From NCBI GenBank assembly GCA_026874595.1, contig CM049314.1:32885229-32949228 (forward strand): a stretch of 64,000 nt of DNA, in the 5' to 3' direction. The translations under genes and the position numbers were made by a program. Shown here piece after piece: positions 39,925 through 52,305 of the stretch. The stretch's first letter is position 1. Each line of letters starts with the position of its first letter. Origin of the DNA: Sipunculus nudus (lineage: Eukaryota; Annelida; Sipuncula; Golfingiida; Sipunculidae). The notes beneath the pieces are model-generated. The model saw only the letters and a list, made by a program, of their open reading frames with translations, made no database searches and was not told the origin of the DNA.

Positions 39925-40440
39925 CTGAAGAAAATGAAAAGATAATTAACTGTATGTTAATTATTAGTTTTCAATTTCATGCTGCTTTAATTAATGACCT
40001 GTTCCTTAATTTGTTATATTGTAATTGCCATGAATTTTATTATACCATTCAAAACATAATAACTGTAACGATCAAATATTTCCAGCAGGTAAAGATAGTG
40101 AAAATACATGTATAATTATATCATTATCAGCAAATATTTTGCTTTTTTATAACTTATTTGTTTCTCCTCAAGTTTGAATCTTGCACTGAATCACCCTAGT
40201 CCCATTATATTTTTTATGCTTTTATGTTACCTGTAAATCAAAGTTTGATGTTATACATAATATCTGCTTTTATATATTATTTACCCATAATATAAGGAAC
40301 AAGAAATTGCACTTTTTGCTATTCCCTGGGGTTCTTTACAATTTAATAATTTAATTTAATTTTAATGCATATTGAATAAATCATGTAATAATGGGTATAC
40401 TCTTGTGTAGTAGTCTGCATTGTGAGACCACAAAAAAGAA

Positions 40441-42868
40441 CAAGTGACCCATGGGTCATGACGCTCAGCTGCCAAGCATGACCTGTGACATCATGGACTG
40501 AGATTCACAACTTCCAGTCAAATTTTGAAGAACCAATTTGCCAATTTGTTGAAAATTTTCTATGACAACAGAAATATATATCACCTATGTCTGGTTAAAA
40601 CACAGTGAATTGATGGTCTGAGGAAAATGCATGATTGTTAAGCTATCAGGAACTATTCCAACAGCTTGCTTGAAACCTGTCAGTTTCAAAAGGAACACCA
40701 CAAAGGGCAAATATAAGATCAAAATATATAGCAAAAATCAAGGAGTTTCATGCAAGTATTATTGAGAAACATGTGCTTCTGTATGAATTTTTATTCAATA
40801 CAAGCCAACTGTACTGCACTTTTATAAATGATGGTAATATTTATTAAGAAATATTTGACCCAATCCTTTACAAGTTTACATAAATATACATCCAACTGCA
40901 TTCACTTTAACTGTTCTTGAGATAATATGATCAAAAGGAATTAAAAGATGGTTGCCTGGCGGCCATATTGGACTTCTGACAAGTCTGAAATCAGACAACA
41001 AACATTCTTTAAATCAGACCAAACATTAAAGAAAAATTACTGAAACTGCCCTGAAGAAAGAATTTCTAAGGTGGCTAACTGGCAGACATAATGGATTTCT
41101 GACAAGTATGACATTTGATATCCCACATTCTCCAATAAGAGACCAAACTTGGGGAAAATTATCCAGTAATAAATGCCCAAAATAATTCAAAAGGCATGTC
41201 CAGGCCCTCATATCAGATTTATAGATATACAATTGTAAAAGTGTAAGTCCAATATTTTTATTATCACTCTGCTTTTCAATGGGGTCAGCAGGGTAGGTAA
41301 ACTGCCAAACCTGAAAGAAAAGAAATGCAGAAAGCATGACTAAGAGTCTTGAAATAAAACAAAAAGCCATCCTAAATCAAGGTACACATCCACATATTAT
41401 GAGAACAAACACTTGCTTTTATATGTGGTGATATATATTAAAATATTCAGATATCTAGGAAACTAAGTTTATTGCTAGGATTCCATAAAATAAACTGCAA
41501 AATGTTCCCATCATCTTATAAATCAGTAGCTAAACCTTAATACTATACTCTCATAGTCTTAATGCCTGGCTGAAGCATTCTGACAACAGTGTTTTTGTTA
41601 TGAAGTAACGAGGTACTTATCACTTAGCCTTATCACTTAATAGGCTGATACAAAAGGAAGTCATATGTCACCAGTGTCACTCACAATTACAGCCACACAG
41701 GGAGATGTACCAGCTGGAGTGGGATGGTTATATATACAAGAAAAATAGAGATGGTCTATAAAATAAGTAATTTTGAACATCCCTGACCTATGACCTTGGC
41801 CTTTTGCCCATATATCAACTGGATTCTTTCTAAATGATGGGTAACTACTGACCACTTAAATCTGGTGTAATTACCTGGCAACCAATGGGTGAATAACTTT
41901 GACCTGCAACCTTTAACCTGCTGACCAGCTGACCCCAAAATCAATAAGTTATTTATTCAAGCAAAAAGACCCATAAATATGAAGTTTGAGTCAAACTGAG
42001 TGATGCATAGATGTGGCATATGTGAAAGACTGAAGGTTTGGGTTGAACAGTTACACTTGAAATATGCTCACAAGCATTTAGAACAATTAGATATTGTGAT
42101 CTTGACCTTTGACTTTTTGACCTCAACATCAATAGGCTTCTTCCCTTATTGGTAGGTAAGCCATATATGACAGATGGAAGGTACAAATTGAAAAGTTTGC
42201 CTGAAAATGATTCCACACAAGAAGTGGGTGCTGTGAACTTGACCTTTGACCTCAAAATCAACAGGTCTTTTCCCCTGTTGGCAGAGAAGCGATATCAGCG
42301 CTGGAAGGTTTGGAATGAAAAGTCTAGCTTGAAATGTGTCCACTACCTTTTAAAAGAAGTGGATCCTGTGACCCTGACCTTTGACCTTGTGACCTCAAAA
42401 TCTATAGGATTCTTCTCCAACTTAGTAGGTGAGCTATATGTGAAAGATCAAAGAATTGGGATGAAAGGGTTGGCTTAAAATGCATCCACAGGCTTTTCAA
42501 AGAAGAGGCTCCTGTGACCTTGACCTTTGACCTTTTGACCTAAAAAAAAATATGGTTCTTCCCCTGTTGGTAGGTGAGCTGTATGTGAAAGATGGAAGGT
42601 TTGGGATGAAAATTTTGTCTCAAAGAGTTATTTCTGGGGGGTGCAAACACACCCCATAACTTCGAGAATATAGGTCGCAGTGACCTAATTTCAGGTTTGC
42701 AAGGAGATCTTTTTATAACCTCTAAGACTGCATAGGGTTCATGGCCCTAGCCCCTACGGTTACGATTTGTGCCCTGCTAACAGACGGACGGCTGGACGGA
42801 CAGACGGAAGGACGCTGGACAAAGACCCATCGCTATAGCCCAGCATGACTGAAAGTCAGCTGAGCTAA
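40441..42868 (+). mobile_element. Modular element E7 (B-type core)
   Basis: The head has the palindrome TGACCCATGGGTCA and then GCTCAGCTGCC. Its 1.1 kb head sequence parallels E1. B monomers with TTGACCTTTGACCT lie near 42100, 42240, 42375 and 42515. The tail ends CAGCTGAGCTAAAAA. The part from 41946 on is nearly identical to 25367-26330. Confidence 0.87.
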
Positions 42869-43321
42869 AAATCTAATCCTGCGAATATGATGCCTACCTG
42901 TCATCAACCCTCAGGGTAGAGTCAACATCTGCTGTGTTTATCCTTGAAATTCATGATAAATCTTTTGTATTGAGAATGATGTGTCATATGTGCCCCCTTG
43001 TGATTGTCCCAATTTAAGGAACTACTGTCAGACCCAGGGAAGCTAACCTTTTAAAGTGGGTACAGTTTAGGCCATAAAGCAGTAATTTCAGCAAAATTTC
43101 CTTTTCATTCGAATACATTATCATTTTCTACCCCATCAATGCATGATTAATAATTAATGCACAACCCTGTGAAACACAAAATATTTATTATTATATAATT
43201 TCTATTCCATTACTGGGTTTACATTCTTAATTTTTTTCTAAAAGCTTTTTTTATGCTTTGTTGAAACTGGATACCTATGCCACAGAATTTAAAGATAGGA
43301 GGTGTCGTATTTGATACTTAC
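42869..43321. other. Intronic sequence, nothing recognised
   Basis: Short stretch between the tail of E7 and the donor of the exon at 43322; nothing identifiable. Confidence 0.5.
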
Positions 43322-43403
43322 AACTGTAACGATGAGACAGTAGATAAAGAGACCATATCTGAAGTAACGGTTCTGCCCTCCTGGTCTCCCATCTACTTCA
43401 GCT
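43322..43403 (-). CDS. ACER3: ACER3 exon, variable loop and following helix
   Basis: The acceptor is atttattcag and the donor GTT|gtaagt. The first base completes a Leu codon. The exon then reads AEVDGRPGGQNRYFRYG and LFIYCLIVTV. The human segment (FECFKIKNSVNYHLL, LFSLIVTTV) has the same length but differs in the hydrophilic loop, which is the least conserved part of the protein. The hydrophobic LFIYCLIVTV segment is a membrane helix. Length 82 bp, ending in phase 0. Confidence 0.92.
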
Positions 43404-43529
43404 CTGAATAAATAAAATACACATCTGGAATACACTGCAAATCACAAATATAAAACACTATTTTAATAAAGCATAATACACATCTTGTAAAGACTAAAGG
43501 GTGTTTTAAATATAATATAATACATATGT

Positions 43530-43878
43530 TGTTACGGGGTGACATAAAAGTGGACCGAACTGTCTCGCTAGTGAAGCTTGCTTTCCTAGCAAAGCGGTAG
43601 GTACGCCAGACTTGTGCGTTTGACTCGCCCATGGTTTTTTCCCCTCATCAATTTGTCTTCGTAACAAAATGGGGACTCGTCTAACGTGACAGTTCACTTT
43701 GTGGCCCAGGGAATAAGCTCACCAAAGTGTGACTCCTTGGATAATTAGTCTTGTTCTGATAGCAGAACACTCTTAAGAGGGGGTGTGTTATGGGGTGACA
43801 TAAAAGCGGACCGAACTGTCTCGCAAGTTAGGCTGGCTTTTCTAGTGAAGCGGTTGGTATGCCGGACTTGTGCACCAC
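43530..43878 (+). mobile_element. TRIM-like mini-LTR element with tRNA-like terminal repeats
   Basis: The first terminal repeat (43530-43666) begins TGTTACGGGG and ends CGTAACA. It is followed by AAATGGGGACTCGTCTAAC, positioned like a primer-binding site. After 119 bp comes the purine tract AAGAGGGGGTG, then a second repeat beginning TGTTATGGGG at 43786, which is incomplete. No ORF. A and B box-like motifs (TAGCAAAGCGG, GTTTGACTCGCC) lie inside the repeat. Confidence 0.65.
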
Positions 43879-45160
43879 CAAAAAAGGACGAGCCCCAATT
43901 TTTTTACGAAGACAAATAAATGAGGGGAAAATCCCGGGCCGACCCGGGAGTCAAACCCAGGTTGGTGGTGCACAAGTCCGGCTGTCAGGAGTAGAGATGT
44001 AATCTCAGTAATATTTGTTAACATTGTTAACAGTGTTTATATTATTATAATCGGTTCCAGCCATAGTGAATGTAATATAGGCGGCCCGAACCGTACTGAA
44101 GTGTTATTTTGAGATAAATGGTCCTAACTGGAGTGAACAGACAGAATACATGCGGCCCGGACTGTGGTGAATAGGGTCCTGTTTGTTCGGTCAAACACCT
44201 GTTAGCCCGCGAAGTGTTATGCTTCAGTGAATATGGTTTTAGTCGCTAAGAGACCAGGAATAACAAGTATAAATGAAAATTGTTTTACGCATTAAACTCA
44301 GAGCTGAAATAAATGTAGACTGGTATGCCACAGCAAGGGAACCTAGCTCTCAGTGATGTTATTATAACCTGGTCAGAAGGTATGTCAATGCTGCTGTTTT
44401 AGTAAATTGAACTACATGCGTACATTATGTTGAACGATGAAATATATTCAAAGAATAATATGGGATGTTCCTTGAAAGTATAACCAGAACATGAGCCATA
44501 TATGTCTGTTCAGTAACGATAATGTTGTATTGTAAAGACCAGTAGTGCGTTATGGATGTCACCAAGAAAATGCTATAATTGTGTAGATACGTAAATGTAT
44601 ATCGTATACTGTGTATGATGACACGTACATTATATCATTGATGAAACGTACAAGTTCTCGTACCATATAGTTAAGATTTAAGATGCCTGCAGAGAGGGTG
44701 AATTAGTATCCAAAACTTTGGATCTTTTAATTGTCAACAGGGATCATTACCAGGACTGGTTTTGACTGCTATTTGGAAAAATTTGTCGTTGCCGTCCCAG
44801 GAGATGCCATGGAGTCATCAATGTCATGAGGGTCGTGAGAGACTCAAGCAGGCTATCCAGGATGTGTGTGTGTGGACCGGTCACATAATTCTAGAAACTG
44901 GACTATATCGCTATAAGTTCAATATTCCTTAAATTGGACCTAATCTGGTGCAGAATCAAAAGGCCTATATATATACCTATGAGATCTCATATTATGTATC
45001 ATTTTGAATTTTGTTATTTTGTATTAAAATTTTGTTTTATATTTGGTTATCATTGTAGCTATCCTTTTTTCCCTATGACATCGGTGTACCAACCGCTTAG
45101 CTAGAAAAGCAAGATTCACTAGCGAGACAGTTCAGTCCGCTTTTATGTCACCTCGTAACA
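43879..45160 (-). mobile_element. Inverted copy of the TRIM terminal repeat, split by a 1.1 kb insert
   Basis: 43879-43984 and 45083-45160 together form one terminal repeat in minus orientation; the outer end TCGTAACA mirrors TGTTACGG at 43530. GCCGGACTTGTGCACCACC near 43862 and its complement at 43965-43983 form a long stem. The insert 43985-45082 starts TGTCAGG and ends ATGACA, with no ORF. It could be a solo LTR, but that is weak. Confidence 0.55.
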
Positions 45161-45613
45161 TGGTAGAACATACTGAATCTATTACCATAAGAACAAATCT
45201 AAAATACTAATACATAATATTAAATACTGCAAATACACATCTAGAATACAATATTTTAAACAACAAAATTCACATATAGAATATACTGTAATTAATACTA
45301 CAAAATCCAAACCCAGAATACACTGTATAATTTAAATTCTAAAACATCATGTCTAAAATATACTGAGTTTGACACTACATAATATATAAAATACATTGCT
45401 AAAATATACAAGTATTTGTATAAACATACATATAGGTAGAACACACAGTTGCCCATAAACAGAACACACTGTCTTCAGTATAACAGAATACTAGTACATG
45501 CTTTTTATGAACAATAGAATATACACAGAGATTACACAGCTTATATTAGAACAGAATACACATTTAGAATACAATGCCTTTAATATAAGAGACTACACTG
45601 TATTTAATCTCAG
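45161..45613. repeat. Degenerate AGAATACA-rich tandem repeat
   Basis: Motifs such as AGAATACAC.TCTAGAATACA.TG recur irregularly every 40-60 bases here, and also at 43410-43520 and 46030-46070. This suggests one old array that the TRIM and the following MITE split. Confidence 0.6.
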
Positions 45614-46028
45614 CAGGGTTGGACATCAAAGGTTAACCGATTGCCTGGGTAAGTTAAACATTTAAGACAATGGTGGTAGGGCAACCATAGATGGGCTCCT
45701 ACTTGCCTGACTGGGCATGTGGGTGCACATAAACATAAACATAAACCTTTACACATGCCGTGAATCTCAATTAATCTAAGTCAGCCATTTTCTTTTTTAG
45801 GAGATGTAAAATTATATTGTAATGCCTCTATCTTAAATAATGAATGCTAAAGAGAAATAATATTTACATACATTTGAACATGTATATTGTTGAAAAAAAA
45901 ACATTTTTGTGGTTGTGGCCACGATTTCTGATTTTTGTTGGACAAGTAAAAATTCATGTAGGGCAAGTTAAAGCTAGTTGTCCATTCCCTACTGGGCAAG
46001 TACTTTGAAAAGTTAATATCGAGCCCTG
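45614..46028. mobile_element. MITE, possibly hAT-like
   Basis: The left end CAGGGTTGGACATCAAAGGT and the right end complementary to CAGGGCTCGATATTAACT are imperfect inverted repeats. CTCAG and CTTAG flank them. Several GGGCAAGT.. segments occur internally. 415 bp, no ORF. Confidence 0.65.
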
Positions 46029-46849
46029 CTTAGAACAGAATACACATCTAGACCAGACTGTGTTAAGTATTGTCTGAGAACAGTGAGCTTCTCTAAACTG
46101 AAATATGACCCAAAAACATCAGGTGGATATGAATTTAAGAGAAACAGTATGATATGATGCCAATAGTAAATCAATTAATAAAGTCTTGCAACACCACACT
46201 AAAAAGGAAACAGAAAACGGCAGTGAGAAGGATGATTAAACATGACAGAGCTGATAAGAAAACTGGCAGCTGATATAAAAGGAAGGATCGTTATACATTG
46301 ATTGATCTCAAGGTCAACTGCAGCCTGTTTCAAAGACACCATACATCAACGAGGATGGCCTTGATGAAATGTTTTATACTGGGATGAATCAAAGATCAGA
46401 TTCACTGGCCCTGGATAAGCTTCTCAGATCACACGGAAAGACCAGGCACTCATAAAATCAAGGATACCGCCAGGTGTCATTTTGTCATCACATAAAATAT
46501 ACTAAGAGAATTATCTGAGAATTGATGTGCAGGAAGCATCTTATATTTTTAGACTACTGAATTAAGATGGCCCGTTTTAACGTAAAACTAGAAAACTGAC
46601 AGGTCAGGAAGGGCCCCACAAAAGGCCCATAGATTTCTAGTGCAGGCTGAGTGTTGCTTGGCTAAATATTATAAAAATCCTGATAACATGCAGAGGCGGA
46701 GGAAACTGATCCAAAACAGTATTTAAACATCGGAACCAAGATGAACCAGTGATAGATGGTATGCAGGAGAAGGAGTGGAGCATTCCAGGCAATGGAGGCA
46801 TAATTACATCGGATGTATTTAACTGACATGTAATCCTGATCCTGTATTA
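46029..46849. other. Intronic sequence, possible old transposon fragment
   Basis: A less AT-rich stretch with broken reading frames (for example WDESKIRFTGPG in plus-strand translation near 46380). It hints at a decayed Tc1-like transposase, but this is too weak to name. Confidence 0.3.
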
Positions 46850-49800
46850 AGCATTTAAATCAATAGGATGGTCCTGTGATTTTTATCTTTGAACTATTGA
46901 GGTGATATCAATATATGGTTCTTCCCGTATTGTTAGGTAATCCCAATGTGAAAGATTTTGGATGAAACATTTACAGAGCCTCCACAATCTTTTTAAAGAT
47001 TTGGGTGTGGTGACCTTGACCACAGACATTGTGATCCCAAAATCTATAGAGTTCTTACATTAGTGGTGGGCTATTAATAAATCAAGTTTGAAATCTATAT
47101 GTAAATTCAAACTGGAGTTTGAACTCATTTAACTTCGACCTTGTGACCCCAAGATAGACAGAAATCATCCCCTACTGGCAGGTGAGCTATATATGTGCAA
47201 GACGGAAGGTCTGGGATGAGCAGTGAGGCTTAAAATGCATCCACAATAGTTTTAAATATTTGATTCATGTGACCTTGACCCTAAACCCCATGACTCCAAA
47301 ATCTAAAGGGTTTCTTACTTTATTGGTGGGCCATAAATAAGTCAGTTTTGAAATCCATATGTCAATTCAAACTGGAGTTATATTCTGGAAACACATTTTT
47401 GAACAGATAGCTCCTGTGACCTTGACCTTTGACCTTGTGACCCATTAATGGCATAAATCTTTCCATGATAGCACTGAGCTATCAGTGCGGGATTGAAGGT
47501 CTTGTAGGTAAAGTATGGCTTAAACAAGGGACCCATGGGTCACGGCGCTCAGCTGATCATGATTGGACTATAAATGTTTCTCCATTGTGATACTATATCG
47601 AGTCGAGAAAGCTTATGAATATCATGGACATGTTAGGCTATTATAAAGGAATGTAATGTAATATGTGAGTAAATGATAAATGAAATTACCTGACTGATGG
47701 ATTAATAGAGTAAAATATAGTGGTTTATTTTTATTTATTTAGGAGGGGTTGAAAATCGTGATATATGTGAGCAAATATGAATGCAATGACAGCAGTAATA
47801 AGCAGTAGTAGAATGATGATAAGGCTATTTGTTGAAGGATCTAAAGTGTATGGTAGTCTGCAAGCTTTCAATTTGACAGATATGAAGTTATGGTTAACTA
47901 TGCTGATGAAGTGATTTATGAATTTGTGACTGTATGACACAATTTCCAATCTCTTTAGTCTTGACAAGGTACATTACTGTGATGCCCACTATGTCTACAT
48001 ATTACACAATATTGACATAATTTCTGGCATGTACAAAGGTACCTATGGATGAATAGTTATACAAAATATTAAAGTATGAATATATCTGATTCATCTTGTT
48101 CTTGCTTACTGAGGCTGACTTTGGGATGGGGTCGGAGAAGGGAAAAGTGAGGGCAGCACGAAGGTGGATGTAGAAATATTCTATTGTAATGTTTTGCATT
48201 TATATAAGAATATGAAAAGCTAAGAGGAAAGGGGCCCCCCTACTTGGTTATAGTAAATTTCTAAATATATGATTGCAAACTAATACTCTGACAAGACTGT
48301 CATGAAGAAAAACAGTAAAGTTTTGAGATACTGTGATGCATATGAAAATTTACAGATGGACAGGCAAGTGGACAGAATGGACTAATACCTTTATTTCACT
48401 TTCAAGGGAATAATGCATTTAAGTTTATATATAAGCCTATTTGTTTTAAGCATATCCACTTTTTCCATTAAGAAGTTTTTATCCGAATCATTTTTTTTTA
48501 TTTACAGGTTTTATAAATTTTAATAAAAAACTGAAAATATAAGTTAAAATATTAGAATTGTTGCAAAAGTTGCAATCATTATATATACAGAGTAAAAAAC
48601 TGAAACTATAAGTTTAAATATTAGAATTGTTGCACAAGTTGCAATCATCATATATCCAGAGTGTAGTTCATATTGGGTCATATTATGCATACACATATAT
48701 TTTATTATTTTTAAATCATAAATGTTTAAACTGAATTTAAAAGAAAATAATGCCACAACATGGCATCTACAAGAATATTCCTTGAATCACTATCAAAAAG
48801 TTTTGCACACTGGAGTTTTCAGTACATGCTTAATTTTATTCACCAAAATAAAATAAAAGATTCAGTAAATTTGATAAAATAAAACATCTTTTCAAATAAA
48901 GTATACACACTGTTGGTTGATTGAGGGACAATATCATTGTGCTAATTACTATCCCAGTTTTAATATATTACTGCAATTAATAGTCAATTTCACACCTGGT
49001 GAAGTTTTTACTCTTCTGAAGTAAGGAATTACTTATCTGATAAACATCCACACTTTCACAGCTATACACCACTTTGTGGACACAATTTAATGTACACTTT
49101 AATCATTGTAACCCTGGTGGTACAATACAAAATCTAAAAAGTAGCATAACCTAGAATAAGAATGAATCAAACACAGAAAATAATAACATTCATCTAGTTT
49201 ATGCACCATCGGGGGGGGGGGGGGGGGTGCTGCTGGTAGTGGCCAAGCTTAGCCAAGGCAAGCTGCCTGGGGTGTGTTACATAATGCAGGTGAAGGCTGT
49301 AAGTACTACTAGGTGGGCTAGATGTAAACAACACTTGACATGGTGTATGAAAACGTGAATAAAAGCTATTCTTTCCAATCAATTTCTTTGAAATTTCAGA
49401 TTTTAAAAGATTAAATCCTTATGTTTATATGCTGTGAAAATTAAATCAACAGTGCCAAAGTTGGACAAAATTTAAGGTATTGATTTTTTATTTATGGAAA
49501 TAACTTGAAAAAATTGCAAAATTCATATCTAATTTTGGGTAAACAATTGAATCTTGATTAAATAAAGTTATATTCCTGAAAAAAAGTCTCAGATAATTCT
49601 CATGTTAGGTGAGTAAATAAATTTCCTGATTTTTAAAAAAGCTGCATTATATTTTGGCCCATAACTTCAAAATAATACCCAATACTGACCTAATTTTTGG
49701 TATGTTCATAGAAAATGTATGAAAGAATGTGAATACTAAATATGATCAAAAACAGATCAGTGGTTTTGATATAAGGCAGCCTTGAAGTGTAACAATGGCT

Positions 49801-51170
49801 TTTTTTATGGAAAATGGAGGTTTTTCCTTAATATCTGGAAGGAACGAAGTCCTAATGATCTAATTTTCAGTTTGGTAGGAGATTTGGGGACATCTAAAAT
49901 TATGCCAACAGCCTGGGGTGCATAGAGATGTGCACTGAATGACCTACAGTCATCAAAGTGGACTGCTTGACAATGTAAGGGAATACAACAAGAGCCTCTA
50001 AAAAATTCAATAACTAGCCTTATTTTGCAGCTTTTATTTTCAAATTTCAGATTTTAACAGATTAAATCCTTATGTGTACATGCTGTGAAAATTAAATCCA
50101 CAGTACTTACAGGAAAAAAACGTGCCTTGGCCAAAGTTGGGCAAAATTTAAGGGACCAATTTTATATTTTTGCCAATATTTAAAAAATTTTAACAGATTT
50201 TGATCTAATTTTTTGTATAAAATTAAATCCCTACCTTTAACACTTTTGGTCTTAAGTGACCAAATATCTTTCCTGATTTTTTTACAAAGTCCATTATATT
50301 TTGGCCCATAACTTTTTAAAATTAAACAATACTGACTTAATTTCTGGCATGTACATAGGAACTATATAGAGGAATATTTATGGTAAATATGAAGAAAATC
50401 AGATGAGTGGTTTTGATATTAGGTAGTCCTGAAGTGTAAAAATAGATTTCTAATAAAAAATTTAGTTTTTTCCTTAATATTTCGAAGGAACGTAGTCCTA
50501 TTGACCCAATTTTTGGCATGGTAGGAGATTTTGGGGACATCTAACTGTATGCCAAATTTCAGATTCGTAGGTCCAACAGTGTCGAAACGTGCCAGTCTTA
50601 CAGACAGACATCCAGACGGACAGACGGACGGACGGACGGACTGACGGACGGACAGACTTACGGACGACGGACAATGGACCACGACTATAGCTCAGATGAC
50701 TTATAGTCAGCTGAGCTAAAAAGCATTCACAAACTTTTAAAAGATTTAGATCCTTTTACCTTGATCTTTGACTCCAAAAGTCTAGAGTTTGTTTTTGCTC
50801 AATTTATTATCTTGAAACTAATTTTTGAACAGATAGCTCCTGTGACCTTGACCTTTGACCTTATGACCCAAAATCAATAGAAATCTTCCCCCTTTGCAGG
50901 TGTCCTATATGTGCAAGATGGAAGGTCTGGCATGAAAAATTGCCTTATAATGCATCCACAAACTTTTTTAAAATGTTGGTCATGTTACCTTGACCTTTGA
51001 CCTCATGACCCCAATATCTGCAGTGTTCTTGCTTAAGTGTTGGGCCATATGTATATTAAGTTTGAAATCCATATGTCAATCCAAACTGGAGTTATTATCC
51101 GGAAACCAATTTTTGGATAAACTGATGGTCAGACGAACAGGGTGATTTCTATATGGGACCCCCTTATTCA
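46850..51170 (+). mobile_element. Decayed B-type array interrupted by E8
   Basis: Diverged B monomers (TGACCTTGACC with variations) occupy 46850-47524 and resume at 50723. The standard head and tail are missing. The E8 junction lies within the conserved GGCTTAAA..GCAT.CACAA segment of the monomer. Confidence 0.7.
47525..50722 (+). mobile_element. Modular element E8 (C-type)
   Basis: The head is CAAGGGACCCATGGGTCACG followed by GCTCAGCTGATC. It is nearly identical to E4 without the E5 insertion. A poly-G tract is at 49211-49227. The tail has a long GGAC microsatellite (50610-50660), a stem-loop and CAGCTGAGCTAAAAA. Confidence 0.88.
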
Positions 51171-51201
51171 AGCAAATGCTTATCAGTTATAACCATATAT
51201 G

Positions 51202-51379
51202 CAGTCAAACCTGTGTAATATGACCACCCATGAGACTGACCAAGACTGATTTTTATTCACAGGTGGTCATATTAGGTAGGTCATTTATAAACAATGTGAA
51301 TGCATTCAGTTTACTCAAGGTTGCCCTTAATAGATAGGTGGTCTTATTAGATAAGAGGTCTTTCAGACAGTTTCCACTG
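51202..51379. mobile_element. Short pogo-like MITE
   Basis: The left end CAGTCAAACCTGTGTAATAT and the right end complementary to CAGTGGAAACTGTC are similar. TGACCACCC and GGTGGTC.TATTAG repeats run in opposite directions. 178 bp; target duplication not clear. Confidence 0.65.
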
Positions 51380-51493
51380 TATAATGTTTGAGCTTGAAAT
51401 CTATTTCTGTTGACTTTCATGGATATGAAACACAACATTTAGGTATGAGTCTGTGAGCACTTTGGTTGAAGTATCAGATATATCTGTACTTAC

Positions 51494-51546
51494 AAGGAAT
51501 ATAAGAGAAAGGAAGAACCCCAAATCATAGGAAGCTCATCCAAAAG
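51494..51546 (-). CDS. ACER3: ACER3 exon with the LDELPM motif
   Basis: This 53-bp exon has acceptor cgttttgtag and donor CCTT|gtaagt. It reads LLDELPMIWGSSFLLYS and then leaves two bases (TT) of the next codon. The human protein has LLDELPMIYSCCIFVYC here. The Asp of LDELP corresponds to human Asp92, which lies at the zinc site. The exon lies only 0.7 kb from the previous one, and the intron between them has no recognisable large repeat. Confidence 0.95.
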
Positions 51547-52252
51547 CTACAAAACGAATAATTAACGATAAAGTGACAATCAAATACTATAAGTTGAATA
51601 GGAACTGGTTGTGAAAACATTTTTGATCACTTAGAGAAAAAAATGATCCTCAATTATTAACTGAATATTTAATGTACCTTCTTTGTTAGAGTGAAATTTA
51701 CTGTATATAGTAATTATATCCAAAATATTGACCGAGTAAATTCAGTCTACTTTGGGATTAATTTTAAGGTTTCCTACTACTTCGACATGACAACACAGGA
51801 AAGAAATTAATATGATTCAAATAATTTATTAAGCAATATTGAAAAATCAGTAATAATCAAATTTGCAAAATTTAATAACCAGGTACACCTTGAAGGTCAA
51901 GATTATATAAATAATTAATAATTACATTTATAAGGAATGGAAACATCACAATAGTTAGAAGTAAAACACTTAGAAATTGACATGTTTCTTAACAAGCAAT
52001 ATAATTACATCGAGAGCAGTGTCTGATCCATAATTTACAATAATTAACTGTAATTAATTTATATCTTGTTTTAAATTGATTAAGTTATAGAAAGAGCTTC
52101 TGCATATCACACATGATTTTAGCTGTCATATTTGATGATAAAGACATGCATCCTTTTTGTTAAGAATATGAAAAATCAGTCAATTAAATTACATATAAAC
52201 ACATGTACATATATATGTATTTATCAGGTATGTAAGAAGGTTGATACAATAC
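51547..52252. other. ACER3 short intron
   Basis: About 0.7 kb AT-rich intron between the GSWCFH and LDELPM exons. No repeat recognised. Confidence 0.8.
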
Positions 52253-52305
52253 CTGCATCTCATAGAGCAGGGTGCCATGGAAACACCAGGATCCAAGCCC
52301 CACTA
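52253..52305 (-). CDS. ACER3: ACER3 exon with the first catalytic motif (GSWCFH)
   Basis: This 53-bp exon has acceptor tttttttacag and donor CAG|gtattg. Its first two bases complete the Val codon left open by the previous exon. It reads VVGLGSWCFHGTLLYEMQ, against human TVVGMGSWCFHMTLKYEMQ. In the family, the Ser and His of GSWCFH (human Ser77 and His81) belong to the zinc active site. The exon ends in phase 0. Confidence 0.95.

Noticed and set aside
46130-46820. Tc1-like transposase remnant
   Set aside because: Only a faint resemblance in broken frames; not enough to call.
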